A model generated the notes under the pieces. That model did no database searches, was not told the origin of the DNA, and was given only the letters and a program-made list of their open reading frames with translations. From contig CAYUQO010000002.1 in assembly GCA_964446945.1 (NCBI GenBank), forward strand, positions 124,001 through 188,000: a stretch of 64,000 nucleotides of DNA, written 5' to 3'. Shown in pieces: positions 16,961 to 25,105 of this stretch. This DNA is from CAIYRG01 sp964446945 (GTDB taxonomy: Bacteria; Pseudomonadota; Alphaproteobacteria; Micropepsales; Micropepsaceae). The translations under genes and the position numbers were made by a program. Numbering within the stretch: position 1 is the first letter of the stretch; each line of letters starts with the position of its first letter.

Positions 16961-17518
16961 TTATTCAGCCTTCGCCACAGGGACTGATCCGTCTTTTTGC
17001 AGTGCCGGAAGAATGAGGCGGTCGATCACATTCTCGTCCAGCGGATCGGCGTAATGGACGCGAATGATGCCTTTGCCATCGATGACAAAGGTTTCAGGAA
17101 CTCCAGTAACACCCCAATCGATGGAGACGCGGCCAACTTGATCCTGATCAAGTTTGCCAAAGGGATTGCCCAATTCACTCAGGAAGGCGCGTGCCTTGTC
17201 CGGCGTGTCCTTGTAGTCAATGCCATATAGCGTGATGCCCCTGCGCTGAGCCAATTGCAGCAGCGCGGCATGTTCGATGCGGCACGGCGCGCACCACGAA
17301 GCCCAGAAATTCACGATGACGGGATGACCGTTACCGATGTCGGCACGCGAAAATGGCTGCGCCTGGCCGTCAAGCGGGGGCAGCGTAACTTCCGGCGCCA
17401 GCTTACCGATCAGCGGTGACGGCAGGGCTGAAGGCGGGCCCATGAAAAGACCGACATACAGCAGAATGGCGAGACCGGCGAAGACCGCGACCGGTACGAC
17501 AAAGAGCAGCCGTTTCAT
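16961..17518 (-). CDS. ccmG: cytochrome c maturation thioredoxin CcmG/DsbE
   Basis: CcmG is the membrane-anchored periplasmic thiol reductant that prepares apocytochrome c for haem attachment. The 185-residue product has an N-terminal anchor helix (LLFVVPVAVFAGLAILLYVGLF), the active site FWASWCAPCRIEH, and the DYKDTPDKARAFLSELGNPF and GVTGVPETFVID blocks of the family (cis-Pro near VPE). Its ATG overlaps the ccmD stop (ATGA). It is the last gene of the ccmABCDG set on this strand. Confidence 0.95.
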   Translation of the reverse strand: MKRLLFVVPVAVFAGLAILLYVGLFMGPPSALPSPLIGKLAPEVTLPPLDGQAQPFSRADIGNGHPVIVNFWASWCAPCRIEHAALLQLAQRRGITLYGIDYKDTPDKARAFLSELGNPFGKLDQDQVGRVSIDWGVTGVPETFVIDGKGIIRVHYADPLDENVIDRLILPALQKDGSVPVAKAE

Positions 17519-17688
17519 CCGTGATCCTCCGTTGCTGAGCCTTCCTCTTCCAGTTCACGAACCGCTTTTTTGGCCTGCCTGTGCGATTGCAGGGAAATGA
17601 TGATGGCGGCGATCAATACCGTGAAAGTAACCGCATAGGCCGGCCACACGAACACGGCATAGCCGCCCATGGCAAAAAAACCCGCCAT
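17515..17688 (-). CDS. ccmD: haem exporter small subunit CcmD
   Basis: A 57-residue protein lies exactly between ccmC and ccmG: MAGFFAMGGYAVFVWPAYA, one transmembrane helix (VTFTVLIAAIIISL), then a basic/acidic tail with QAKKAVRELEEEG. The Gly-Gly-Tyr-Ala-x-x-Val-Trp-Pro-Ala-Tyr motif is the CcmD hallmark. CcmD helps release holo-CcmE from the CcmABC complex. Its start is 3 nt after the ccmC TGA, and its own TGA overlaps the ccmG ATG. It is easily missed because of its length. Confidence 0.92.
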   Translation of the reverse strand: MAGFFAMGGYAVFVWPAYAVTFTVLIAAIIISLQSHRQAKKAVRELEEEGSATEDHG

Positions 17689-17691
17689 GCC

Positions 17692-18420
17692 TCAGGCGCC
17701 TCTGGCCATCATCAGCGACCGCGCCCGGCGTTCCAGGATTTCGGTCTGCATGCGCAGCAGCCATAACCAGGCAAACAGGAACGTGTAGCCGACGATCATG
17801 ATTAACAGCGGCGTCAGGAAGGCCTTGTCGATTGTTGGTCCTCCGAGCCTGAGGATGCTGGCGGGCTGATGCAGCGTGTTCCACCAATTGACCGAGAAAT
17901 GGATCACCGGCACATCCGCTGCGCCGACCAGCGCAAGCACCGCGGCCGCGCGCGCCGCCCGCACCGGATCGTCGATCGCATTCCACAGCGCGATATAGCC
18001 GAGATAAATGAACAGGAGGATCAACTCAGATACCAGCCGCGCATCACCCCACTGCCAATAGGTGCCCCACATCGGCCGCCCCCACAGTGAACCGGTGAGC
18101 AGTGCCAGTGCAGTGAATGCAGCACCGAGGGGAGCCGCGGATTTCGCCGCCACATCGGCCAGCGGATGCCGGAAAACCAGGCCGACCAGCGACGCGCCCG
18201 CCATGACCGAATAGATGAATATGCCCATCCACGCTGCGGGCACATGGACGAACATGATCTTGACGCTCTGGCCCTGCTGATAATCCGGCGGCGTCGCGAA
18301 CAGGGACCAATAGAATCCCACGCCGAGAAGAATGACGGCGGCCGCGCAGGTCCAAGGCACAATCGTCCTGGATAAATCCAGAAATCGTTTCGGATTTGCG
18401 AGAGCGGTGATCATGACCAT
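17692..18420 (-). CDS. ccmC: haem-handling protein CcmC
   Basis: CcmC presents haem to CcmE in the periplasm. The 242-residue product has six hydrophobic segments and the tryptophan-rich signature (WGRPMWGTYWQWGDARLVSELILL) followed by VIHFSVNWWNTLHQPASI with the conserved haem-ligating histidine region. The start at 18420 follows GGAGGGC; a start 12 codons upstream would overlap ccmB. The stop lies 3 nt before ccmD. Confidence 0.95.
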   Translation of the reverse strand: MVMITALANPKRFLDLSRTIVPWTCAAAVILLGVGFYWSLFATPPDYQQGQSVKIMFVHVPAAWMGIFIYSVMAGASLVGLVFRHPLADVAAKSAAPLGAAFTALALLTGSLWGRPMWGTYWQWGDARLVSELILLFIYLGYIALWNAIDDPVRAARAAAVLALVGAADVPVIHFSVNWWNTLHQPASILRLGGPTIDKAFLTPLLIMIVGYTFLFAWLWLLRMQTEILERRARSLMMARGA

Positions 18421-18445
18421 TTCATAAGCCCTCCGTTCTGGAAAA

Positions 18446-19111
18446 TCAGCCGCCAACGTTCAGCCGCACTCCGGCGGCCGAAGCAAAGGGCGAAAGCGCA
18501 ACCGCTGCAACTGAAAATGCTGCGAGAAACAGGAACGCGCCGCGCCCGGTCTCATCGAAGACACCACTCACTGCCCCCGCACCGAAAATCAAAGCCGGTG
18601 TGATCAAAGGCAGCACAATCAGGGCCAGAATGAGGCCGCCGCGCCGGATGGAAAGCGTCAGCGCGGCTCCGATTGCGCCCACTGCCGACAACGCCGGAGT
18701 GCCGATCAAAAGGGAAGCGACCAGCGCGCCATAGGCTGGCACGGGCAAATTCAACAGCAAGCCAAGCACCGGCGACAGCAGGACAAGCGGCAGGCCGGTC
18801 GTGATCCAGTGCGCCAGAATCTTGGCCGCCGATGCGGCTTCCAGACTGAGCGGCGACAGCGCCAGCACGTCGAGGCTGCCATCCTCAAAATCGGCCTGAA
18901 ACAACCGGTCCAGCGACAGCAGGGCCGCGAGCGCGGCGGCGACCCACAGCACCCCGCCCGCGATGCGGCCCAACAGCGCCAGGTCCGCGCCAACTCCAAA
19001 CGGCACCAGGGCCGCGACCAGGGCGAAAAATGCGGCCGCGAGCGATGCGCCCCCGCCGGCGCGAAAGGCCAGCCGCATGTCCCGGAAAAGCAGTGCCATG
19101 AATGCTTTCAT
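18446..19111 (-). CDS. ccmB: haem exporter permease CcmB
   Basis: The 221-residue product is the membrane partner of the CcmA ATPase. It has six hydrophobic helices and the family segments DRLFQADFEDGSLDVLALSPLSLE, AKILAHWITTGLPLVLLSPVLGLLL and ILALIVLPLITPALIFGAGAV. The ATG overlaps the ccmA stop by four bases. CcmAB uses ATP to release holo-CcmE rather than transporting haem itself, by work on E. coli. Confidence 0.95.
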   Translation of the reverse strand: MKAFMALLFRDMRLAFRAGGGASLAAAFFALVAALVPFGVGADLALLGRIAGGVLWVAAALAALLSLDRLFQADFEDGSLDVLALSPLSLEAASAAKILAHWITTGLPLVLLSPVLGLLLNLPVPAYGALVASLLIGTPALSAVGAIGAALTLSIRRGGLILALIVLPLITPALIFGAGAVSGVFDETGRGAFLFLAAFSVAAVALSPFASAAGVRLNVGG

Positions 19112-19731
19112 TGCTGGCCGATGAAAAATCTTATCGCATCGAGACCGAGGGTCTCATGCGTTGCCACGATTGCAATACCGCCGTCGTCGCAGTGTTCGCC
19201 GATCAGTTCGGCCGCGATCCGTCGTCCTTCGGCATCGAGTGAGGAAAGCGGCTCGTCGAGCAGCCATAGCGGGCGATTGCCGAGAATCAATCTCGCCAGC
19301 GAAAGCCGCCGGCGTTGCCCCGCCGACAGATACTGCGCTGGAATTCCAATCATGCGCTTGAGCCCGACATGATCAAGGACGCCTTTGATCGGCATGCGCG
19401 CACCATACAGCGACGCGAAAAATTCCGCATTTTCGAGCACGGTGAGCTGCGCTTTGACACCGTCGGCATGGCCCATCCAGCCGACCAGCCGCGCCCGCTC
19501 GTCGGAGTCGGTGACGGAATAACCGGCATTCATCTTGAACCGTATCTCACCGGCGGCGGCCGGAAGCAGGCCCGCAAGTATCCGCAGCGCCGAGGATTTT
19601 CCGGCTCCGTTGGGACCCTCCAGCGTCATGACCTGACCGCTGGCAACGGCAAAGCCGAGATTGCGAAAAACGCGCCGGCCGGCGCGCTCGCATGTCAGAT
19701 TCTGGACTTCGACGAGATTGAGATCCGCCAT
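19108..19731 (-). CDS. ccmA: ABC transporter ATPase CcmA
   Basis: The 207-residue ATPase has the Walker A sequence GPNGAGKSSALRILAG, the signature YLSAGQRRRLSLARL, and Walker B PLWLLDEPLSSLD followed by the ATHE switch histidine. The family opening LTCERAGRRVFRNLGFAV is present. It starts only 3 nt after the phaB stop, so the whole phaA-phaB-ccmABCDG series is on one strand without an obvious break. Confidence 0.96.
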   Translation of the reverse strand: MADLNLVEVQNLTCERAGRRVFRNLGFAVASGQVMTLEGPNGAGKSSALRILAGLLPAAAGEIRFKMNAGYSVTDSDERARLVGWMGHADGVKAQLTVLENAEFFASLYGARMPIKGVLDHVGLKRMIGIPAQYLSAGQRRRLSLARLILGNRPLWLLDEPLSSLDAEGRRIAAELIGEHCDDGGIAIVATHETLGLDAIRFFIGQQ

Positions 19732-19734
19732 TCG

Positions 19735-20457
19735 TCAGTACATGTGCTGGCCGCCATTGATCGACAGCGTCGATCCGGTGATGAAACCTGCATCGTCGGC
19801 GACCAGGAAAGCGACGCCGCGCGCGATTTCGCGCGCCTGTCCGAGACGGCCGACGGGAATCCGTGCAATGATTTTTTCCAGGACATGCGCCGGGACGGCC
19901 GATACCATTTCGGTGTCGATATATCCCGGTGCAATCGCATTGACGGTAATGCCTTTGCCGGCGCCTTCCTGCGCCAGCGCTTTCGTAAATCCGTGAATTC
20001 CGGATTTTGCCGCGGCGTAGTTCACCTGACCATATTGACCCGCCTGGCCGTTGATCGAACCGATATTCACGATGCGTCCGAAATTGCGCGCGACCATGTT
20101 GTCCCACACCGCCTTGCACATGTTGAAGCAGCCGCCGAGATTTGTGTCGAGCACCTGATCCCATGCATCGCGGTTCATTTTCCGCATGGTTGCATCGCGG
20201 GTAATACCGGCATTGTTGACGACGATATCGGCCGGACCGAATTCCTGCACAATCGCATTGACTGCGCCAACGCAGGATTCAAAATCCGAAACGTCCCATT
20301 TGCGCGCCGCAATCCCGGTTGCGGATGAAAAGGCCTGCGCCTTCGCATCGTCCCGCGCATAATTCGCAATCACCTCGCAACCTGCATCTTTCAGCGCCAC
20401 CGACACTGCGGCGCCGATGCCGCGCGTTCCCCCGGTGACAATCGCGATCCGCTGCAT
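19735..20457 (-). CDS. phaB: acetoacetyl-CoA reductase
   Basis: PhaB reduces acetoacetyl-CoA to (R)-3-hydroxybutyryl-CoA with NADPH for PHB synthesis. The 240-residue short-chain dehydrogenase has the cofactor motif TGGTRGIGAAVSVAL, NNAG, and the catalytic Ser-Tyr-Lys in NIGSINGQAGQYGQVNYAAAKSG; GFTKALAQEGAGKGITVNAIAPGYIDTEMV is typical of PhaB rather than FabG. Start 20457 is the family N-terminus (MQRIAIVTGG). It follows phaA by 7 nt and precedes ccmA by 3 nt. Confidence 0.95.
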   Translation of the reverse strand: MQRIAIVTGGTRGIGAAVSVALKDAGCEVIANYARDDAKAQAFSSATGIAARKWDVSDFESCVGAVNAIVQEFGPADIVVNNAGITRDATMRKMNRDAWDQVLDTNLGGCFNMCKAVWDNMVARNFGRIVNIGSINGQAGQYGQVNYAAAKSGIHGFTKALAQEGAGKGITVNAIAPGYIDTEMVSAVPAHVLEKIIARIPVGRLGQAREIARGVAFLVADDAGFITGSTLSINGGQHMY

Positions 20458-20464
20458 GGCTGGT

Positions 20465-21634
20465 CTACCGTTCGACACAAACGGCAATACCCATGCCGCC
20501 ACCGATGCACATGGTTGCGATGCCCTTGTGGAGATTCCGGCGGCGCATTTCATACAACAGCGTCACCAGAATGCGCCCACCGGACGCGCCGACCGGGTGC
20601 CCGATCGCAATTGCGCCGCCATTCACATTGACCTTCGCCGCATCCCAGGCGAGTGCGCGATTGACGGCGCAGGCCTGCGCCGCAAAAGCCTCATTGGCCT
20701 CAATGAGATCGAGGTCCGATACGCTCCAACCGGCTTTCTTCAGTGCCTGCTGCGATGCCGGTATCGGCCCGGTGCCCATCAGCTTGGGATCGACGCCGGC
20801 GCTCGCCCAGGCGACGACGCGCCCAAGCACATCCAACCCGCGCTTTTCAGCAGCCTTGGCGCTCATCATCACCACCGCTGCCGCGCCGTCATTGATTCCG
20901 GACGCATTGGCCGCGGTCACCGTACCGTTCTTGTCGAATGCAGGACGTAAATTGGCGATCCCCTCATATGTCACGCCTTCGCGGATATATTCGTCATCCG
21001 CGACCACACGCACGCCCTTGCGTTCGGGCACGGTGACCGTGACGATCTCATCCTTGAACCGGCCGCTTTTGCGCGCCGCTTCGGCTTTGTTCTGCGATGC
21101 AACAGCGAAGCGGTCCTGCTCTTCGCGGGTGATCTGATATTCGCGGGCGACGTTTTCGGCGGTTATGCCCATGTGGATGCCGTGAAAGGCGTCCATGAGC
21201 CCGTCGTGAATCATGGTGTCAACGAATTGCACTGCGCCCATTTTTTGCCCGTTGCGCAAGTGCGCGGCGTGGGGCGCCATGCTCATGGATTCCTGGCCGC
21301 CGGCAACAATAATTTCGGCGTCGCCGTTACGGATCGCCTGAAAGCCGAGCGCGACCGCCCTGAGGCCCGAGCCGCATAGCTGATTAACCAGATAAGACGG
21401 TGTTTCGACCGGGATTTTCGCCTTCATCGCGGCCTGGCGGGCAGGATTTTGCCCCTGCCCCGCGGTCAGGATCTGGCCAAGAATGACCTCCGAAACCTCG
21501 TTGGGCGCGACTTTGGCGCGCTCCAGTGCCGCTCCGATCGCCACCGCCCCAAGGTCATGCGCCGGCACATTGGCGAAGGCGCCATTGAATGAGCCAACCG
21601 GCGTCCTGGCCCCGGAGGCAATCACAACATCCAT
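20465..21634 (-). CDS. phaA: acetyl-CoA C-acetyltransferase (beta-ketothiolase)
   Basis: PhaA condenses two acetyl-CoA to acetoacetyl-CoA. The 389-residue thiolase has the nucleophilic cysteine in NQLCGSGLRAVALG, the conserved GHPVGASGGRILVTLL histidine block and the C-terminal MCIGGGMGIA with the second catalytic cysteine. The start MDVVIASGARTPVG is used; an in-frame GTG two codons earlier is possible. It heads the phaAB unit and is divergent from phaR. Confidence 0.96.
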   Translation of the reverse strand: MDVVIASGARTPVGSFNGAFANVPAHDLGAVAIGAALERAKVAPNEVSEVILGQILTAGQGQNPARQAAMKAKIPVETPSYLVNQLCGSGLRAVALGFQAIRNGDAEIIVAGGQESMSMAPHAAHLRNGQKMGAVQFVDTMIHDGLMDAFHGIHMGITAENVAREYQITREEQDRFAVASQNKAEAARKSGRFKDEIVTVTVPERKGVRVVADDEYIREGVTYEGIANLRPAFDKNGTVTAANASGINDGAAAVVMMSAKAAEKRGLDVLGRVVAWASAGVDPKLMGTGPIPASQQALKKAGWSVSDLDLIEANEAFAAQACAVNRALAWDAAKVNVNGGAIAIGHPVGASGGRILVTLLYEMRRRNLHKGIATMCIGGGMGIAVCVER

Positions 21635-21680
21635 GAACACACTCTCTGCTTCGTTTCAGGCATTCGTAAACGGAAAAATG

Positions 21681-21711
21681 CTGCATTGCAAAATAGTGTC
21701 TGGACAGCAGC
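21681..21711. promoter_or_regulatory. candidate PhaR operator in the phaA-phaR intergenic region
   Basis: CTGCATTGCAA at 21681-21691 matches the PhaR recognition pattern CTGC-N3/4-GCAG reported for Paracoccus and Rhodobacter except for its last base, and an imperfect second copy (CTGGACAGCAG) follows at 21701-21711. The site lies between the divergent phaA and phaR starts, where autoregulation would be expected. Confidence 0.4.
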
Positions 21712-21795
21712 GGTAAGATGCCCGTGTAATGCGAACGACTACACCGTCCGTCCGCGGAACAGGTCACGGAAAGGGACAGCTACGGGAACACATTC

Positions 21796-22428
21796 TTGAG
21801 CGACAGGAAAAACGGAAAAGCCGATCCGATCATTATCAAGAAATACGCCAACCGGCGCCTCTACAATACCGGCACATCGTCCTACATCACGCTGGAGCAG
21901 CTTTGCGACATGGTGAAGGAGGGGGTTGAATTCGAAGTCCGGGATGCGCGGACCGGTGAGGATATTACCCGGCAAGTGCTGGCGCAGATCATATTCGAGG
22001 AAGAAAACAAGGGGCAACATCTCCTGCCGATCCAGTTCCTGCGTCAACTGATCCGGTTCTATGGCGACAGCCTGCAGGCCTTTGTTCCGTCCTATCTCGA
22101 ACTGTCCATGGAGAGCTTCGCCAAAAACCAGAACGAGCTGCGCCAGAAATTCGCCGACGCGCTCGGAGGCAAGCTCGGGTATCGCGATTTCGAGCAGCTC
22201 ACGCGACAAAATCTGCAGATTTTCGACCGCGCGATGCGGATGTTTTCGCCGTTGGGAGCCTGGGGTAGCCAGGCGGAGGAGCCGCCGGCAGCAAACGCCC
22301 GAGCGGCGGAGAAGCCGGAGCCGCAGAACGCATCCGGCCCCGCGCGGCGCAAAGATGAAATCGACGAATTGAAGGATCAGGTTGAGGCGATGCGGCGTCA
22401 GCTCGCCGAACTCGCCCAGCGTAAATAA
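21796..22428 (+). CDS. phaR: polyhydroxyalkanoate synthesis repressor PhaR
   Basis: The 210-residue product has the PhaR DNA-binding N-terminal domain IIIKKYANRRLYNTGTSSYITLEQLCDMV and the PHB accumulation regulatory domain around ILAQ/IIFEEENKGQHLLPIQFLRQLIRFYGDSLQ. PhaR binds both phasin-gene operators and nascent PHB granules, releasing DNA when granules form. The C-terminus is charged and coiled (DEIDELKDQVEAMRRQLAEL). The start is a TTG. It is divergent from phaA and converges tail-to-tail with the GGDEF-EAL gene. Confidence 0.94.
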   Translation: MSDRKNGKADPIIIKKYANRRLYNTGTSSYITLEQLCDMVKEGVEFEVRDARTGEDITRQVLAQIIFEEENKGQHLLPIQFLRQLIRFYGDSLQAFVPSYLELSMESFAKNQNELRQKFADALGGKLGYRDFEQLTRQNLQIFDRAMRMFSPLGAWGSQAEEPPAANARAAEKPEPQNASGPARRKDEIDELKDQVEAMRRQLAELAQRK

Positions 22429-22429
22429 A

Positions 22430-24154
22430 TCAGGCGGCCGCGATCACCGGCGTTTGCGCGCTCCAGGACGGGAAGATTTCCGGCCGCCCGAAATAATGGC
22501 CCTGGAAATAATCGATGCCGTACCGGTCAAGAAGAGCGGCGTCCTGCTCCGAGCTGACCCATTCGGCGACCGTCTCGACGCGCAGGTTGTGCGCAAGATC
22601 GGCCAGCGTGCGGACGAAGAGCTGATTTTCGGCGGACTGGCTGAGATGTTCGACATACATGCCGTCGATCTTCACGATGTCCACGCGCATCTGATGCAGG
22701 CTGCGAAATGACGTATGACCGGCGCCGAAGTCGTCGATCGCGACCTTGCAGCCGAGATCGCGCAGGCGCGAAATGAAGCGGGCATTTTCTTCGAAACAAT
22801 GCAGCGCCGCGGTCTCCGTCAGCTCGATCGTCAGCCGATCCGCAACCTTCCGGTGGTCGCGCACATAATTGATGAACGAAATCAGCCATGCGCGGTCGTT
22901 CGCCGTCGTCGCGGAGACGTTCACTGCAAGTTTGAGCCTCCGGTTGCGGTAGAGTTCGGCAACGGCCATTTCCAACGCGCGGCGATCGAGCAACCGGACC
23001 AGGCCAAGCGCCTCGGCCGCGGGGACGAAATCTTTCGCGGGCAAAATGCTCCCGTCGGCGCGCTGTATCCGGAGCAGGCATTCATAGGATTCGGTCTCGC
23101 GCGACTTGGCCCCGACAATCGGCTGAAAGGCGAAAAGCACGCGATTATCCTCGAGCGCACCGACGATTTCGTCGCCCGCCGAAATAAGTCTGCGGCGTTC
23201 GGACTCGCGTTGTGCCGAAGGGGTGTAAAGCGCAAATCCGTTGCGGCCCAGATTCCGCGCTTTGGCGAGCGCTTCTTCGCCCCGCTGCATCGCTTCAGAC
23301 GCGTTGGCCGCGTATTGCGGCGCAATGACCGCGCCCATCGAAATGGTTGCGAGTACCGCGCCACCGGCCGTCGATACCGGCTTTACGTTCACCGCTTCGT
23401 GCAGGCGCGAAACGATATTGGTGACCTCGGCTGGCGATTTGAGCTTCAGCAAAATGCCGAATTTGTTTCCAGCGCTCCGGCCGATGAGATCGGCAGTGCG
23501 CAACGCCTGACCAAGCCGCTGACCGACCGTCGCGATCACTTCATCGGCCGCATCGTAACCATGGATCTGATTTATGACCCCCAGCTGGTCGATCGCCGCG
23601 ACCACATAGGCGTAGGTCTCACCCCTCCCGGCGGCATGGCCGACGACCAGCGATAACTCCTCGCGCAATTGCTGACGATTGAGCAGCCCGGTGAGTTCAT
23701 CACGCACGGCCATACCGGCGAATGACTGATCCGCACTCACGCCCGTCCCGGTGGCCCGAATGACGCCCTTGATCTTCTCGGCGCGGCCGTCGGCGCCGGG
23801 TATGCGCAACGCTGCGACTTCAAACCAGCGGCGTGCAGCACCGGCGCCATCAAAGAAGTGCAAATTGAAGGACGGATTTTGCGGGAAGGGTTCTTCAATC
23901 AGATGTTTCAGACGCCGCAGCGCCTCGCGGTCGAGCAGCGCCCGGAACGGGCCACAATAGTCGACGCAGACATAATCGATGGCATCATGGCCGCCGACCC
24001 GGGCCACATCCCAGCAGATACGGCCTTGAGCGACAGACCAGTCAAAGGCCACCGCCTGGGCGCCAAGAAGTATCGAGCGCAGCGCGTCGGGCGCTTCGGC
24101 GTCGTTGACACCGATGTCCTCGTTGTCAGTTTCGAGATCGAGGCCGCAACGCAA
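22430..24154 (-). CDS. PAS-like/GGDEF/EAL protein, cyclase site degenerate
   Basis: The 574-residue soluble protein has a PAS-like N-terminal sensor (about 25-135), a GGDEF domain (about 145-310) and an EAL domain (about 325-565). The cyclase motif reads SAGNKF (227-232) instead of GGDEF, so diguanylate cyclase activity is unlikely. The EAL motif reads ECL (358-360), but the metal Glu is kept, and NVSA, ELTETA, IDDFGAGHTSF, VKIDGMYV, VAEWV and the YFQGHYFG glutamine are all intact, so c-di-GMP phosphodiesterase activity is plausible. The degenerate GGDEF may be a GTP-binding regulator, as in some characterised hybrids. Confidence 0.92.
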   Translation of the reverse strand: MRCGLDLETDNEDIGVNDAEAPDALRSILLGAQAVAFDWSVAQGRICWDVARVGGHDAIDYVCVDYCGPFRALLDREALRRLKHLIEEPFPQNPSFNLHFFDGAGAARRWFEVAALRIPGADGRAEKIKGVIRATGTGVSADQSFAGMAVRDELTGLLNRQQLREELSLVVGHAAGRGETYAYVVAAIDQLGVINQIHGYDAADEVIATVGQRLGQALRTADLIGRSAGNKFGILLKLKSPAEVTNIVSRLHEAVNVKPVSTAGGAVLATISMGAVIAPQYAANASEAMQRGEEALAKARNLGRNGFALYTPSAQRESERRRLISAGDEIVGALEDNRVLFAFQPIVGAKSRETESYECLLRIQRADGSILPAKDFVPAAEALGLVRLLDRRALEMAVAELYRNRRLKLAVNVSATTANDRAWLISFINYVRDHRKVADRLTIELTETAALHCFEENARFISRLRDLGCKVAIDDFGAGHTSFRSLHQMRVDIVKIDGMYVEHLSQSAENQLFVRTLADLAHNLRVETVAEWVSSEQDAALLDRYGIDYFQGHYFGRPEIFPSWSAQTPVIAAA

Positions 24155-24253
24155 CTCCGGCTCCCCGTGCGCTTTCGCGAGCCAAGATAAGGACAGCCCG
24201 TTAACAAAAGAAAAATGCGTAGAATGCGCGTTTGTGGTTTGTGTAACGGCTTG

Positions 24254-25045
24254 TTAAGGCTTCGCTACAGCTTTGACGGCGCGCACGTCCGAAAGGCTCA
24301 TGGCTGCAGCGCCCAGTACCGGACCAAAATCCTGCGCCTGCAGAACAACGACGACGCCGTCATATTGCAGCTTCGTCAGATTCGCCGGGACATCGATTTT
24401 CATCGCCTGTCCCTTCCATTCACCCGCTCGCTGCAGATCGCGAACCACATTGGTGTAGGTCAGGAATCGATTGCGATTTTCGCCATCTCCGATATCCACC
24501 GATCCCTGTCCCAATGTGCGCATCACCCAGATTGTTGCTGCACTTTTCGGCGCGTGCTTCGATTTCGCGATTGCGATTTCGATGCGATTGCCGGTGCGGT
24601 GCAGGACAACCGGAACTGTCGCGCCATGTTCCGCGGCAGAGCTGCGCATCGTAACCGCCTGCATGACGCGATCGCGCTGATTTCCGACCACATCAAGCTG
24701 ACCATCGATGATCATTTGCGGTGTGTATACCCCTGAACGATTCATGATCCGGGCATACGACTTCTGACGGCGGGTGTTGGCCTCGGTCGCAAAAGTGTCC
24801 TTCCAGCCCAGGATGTCCCAGTAGGTGATTGGAAGCGACAGCGCGATGACATCGGGCCGATGCGCGAGTTCCGTCACCAATTTATCGGCGGCTGGACAAT
24901 CGCTGCAGCCCTGGCTGGTGAAAAGTTCCAGCACGACCGGATGCGGGGGAAGCGATTTCTGCGCAACAGCGGTGTTCTTTGCCCATGCGGCTTGTCCAGA
25001 AGCCGTAAGCAAAATCCCCACCGCGAGTGCGCGAAAAATGAGCAT
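24254..25045 (-). CDS. DUF1223 family exported thioredoxin-like protein
   Basis: A 263-residue protein with a Sec signal peptide (MLIFRALAVGILLTASGQAAWA). The mature part opens HPVVLELFTSQGCSDCPAADKLVTELA, a thioredoxin-like strand-helix with a Cys-Ser-Asp-Cys pair, then VYTPQMIIDGQ, which supplies the cis-proline. This is the DUF1223 family, common in Rhizobiales and Rhodobacterales and without an assigned substrate. A periplasmic thiol role is inferred from the fold. It stands alone between the EAL gene and the ligase operon. Confidence 0.87.
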   Translation of the reverse strand: MLIFRALAVGILLTASGQAAWAKNTAVAQKSLPPHPVVLELFTSQGCSDCPAADKLVTELAHRPDVIALSLPITYWDILGWKDTFATEANTRRQKSYARIMNRSGVYTPQMIIDGQLDVVGNQRDRVMQAVTMRSSAAEHGATVPVVLHRTGNRIEIAIAKSKHAPKSAATIWVMRTLGQGSVDIGDGENRNRFLTYTNVVRDLQRAGEWKGQAMKIDVPANLTKLQYDGVVVVLQAQDFGPVLGAAAMSLSDVRAVKAVAKP

Positions 25046-25105
25046 GGCAAACCATAGGATGAACGCCGAAACCGCCCAAGAGGTCCGAAAATCACGTTGG
25101 CTTGA

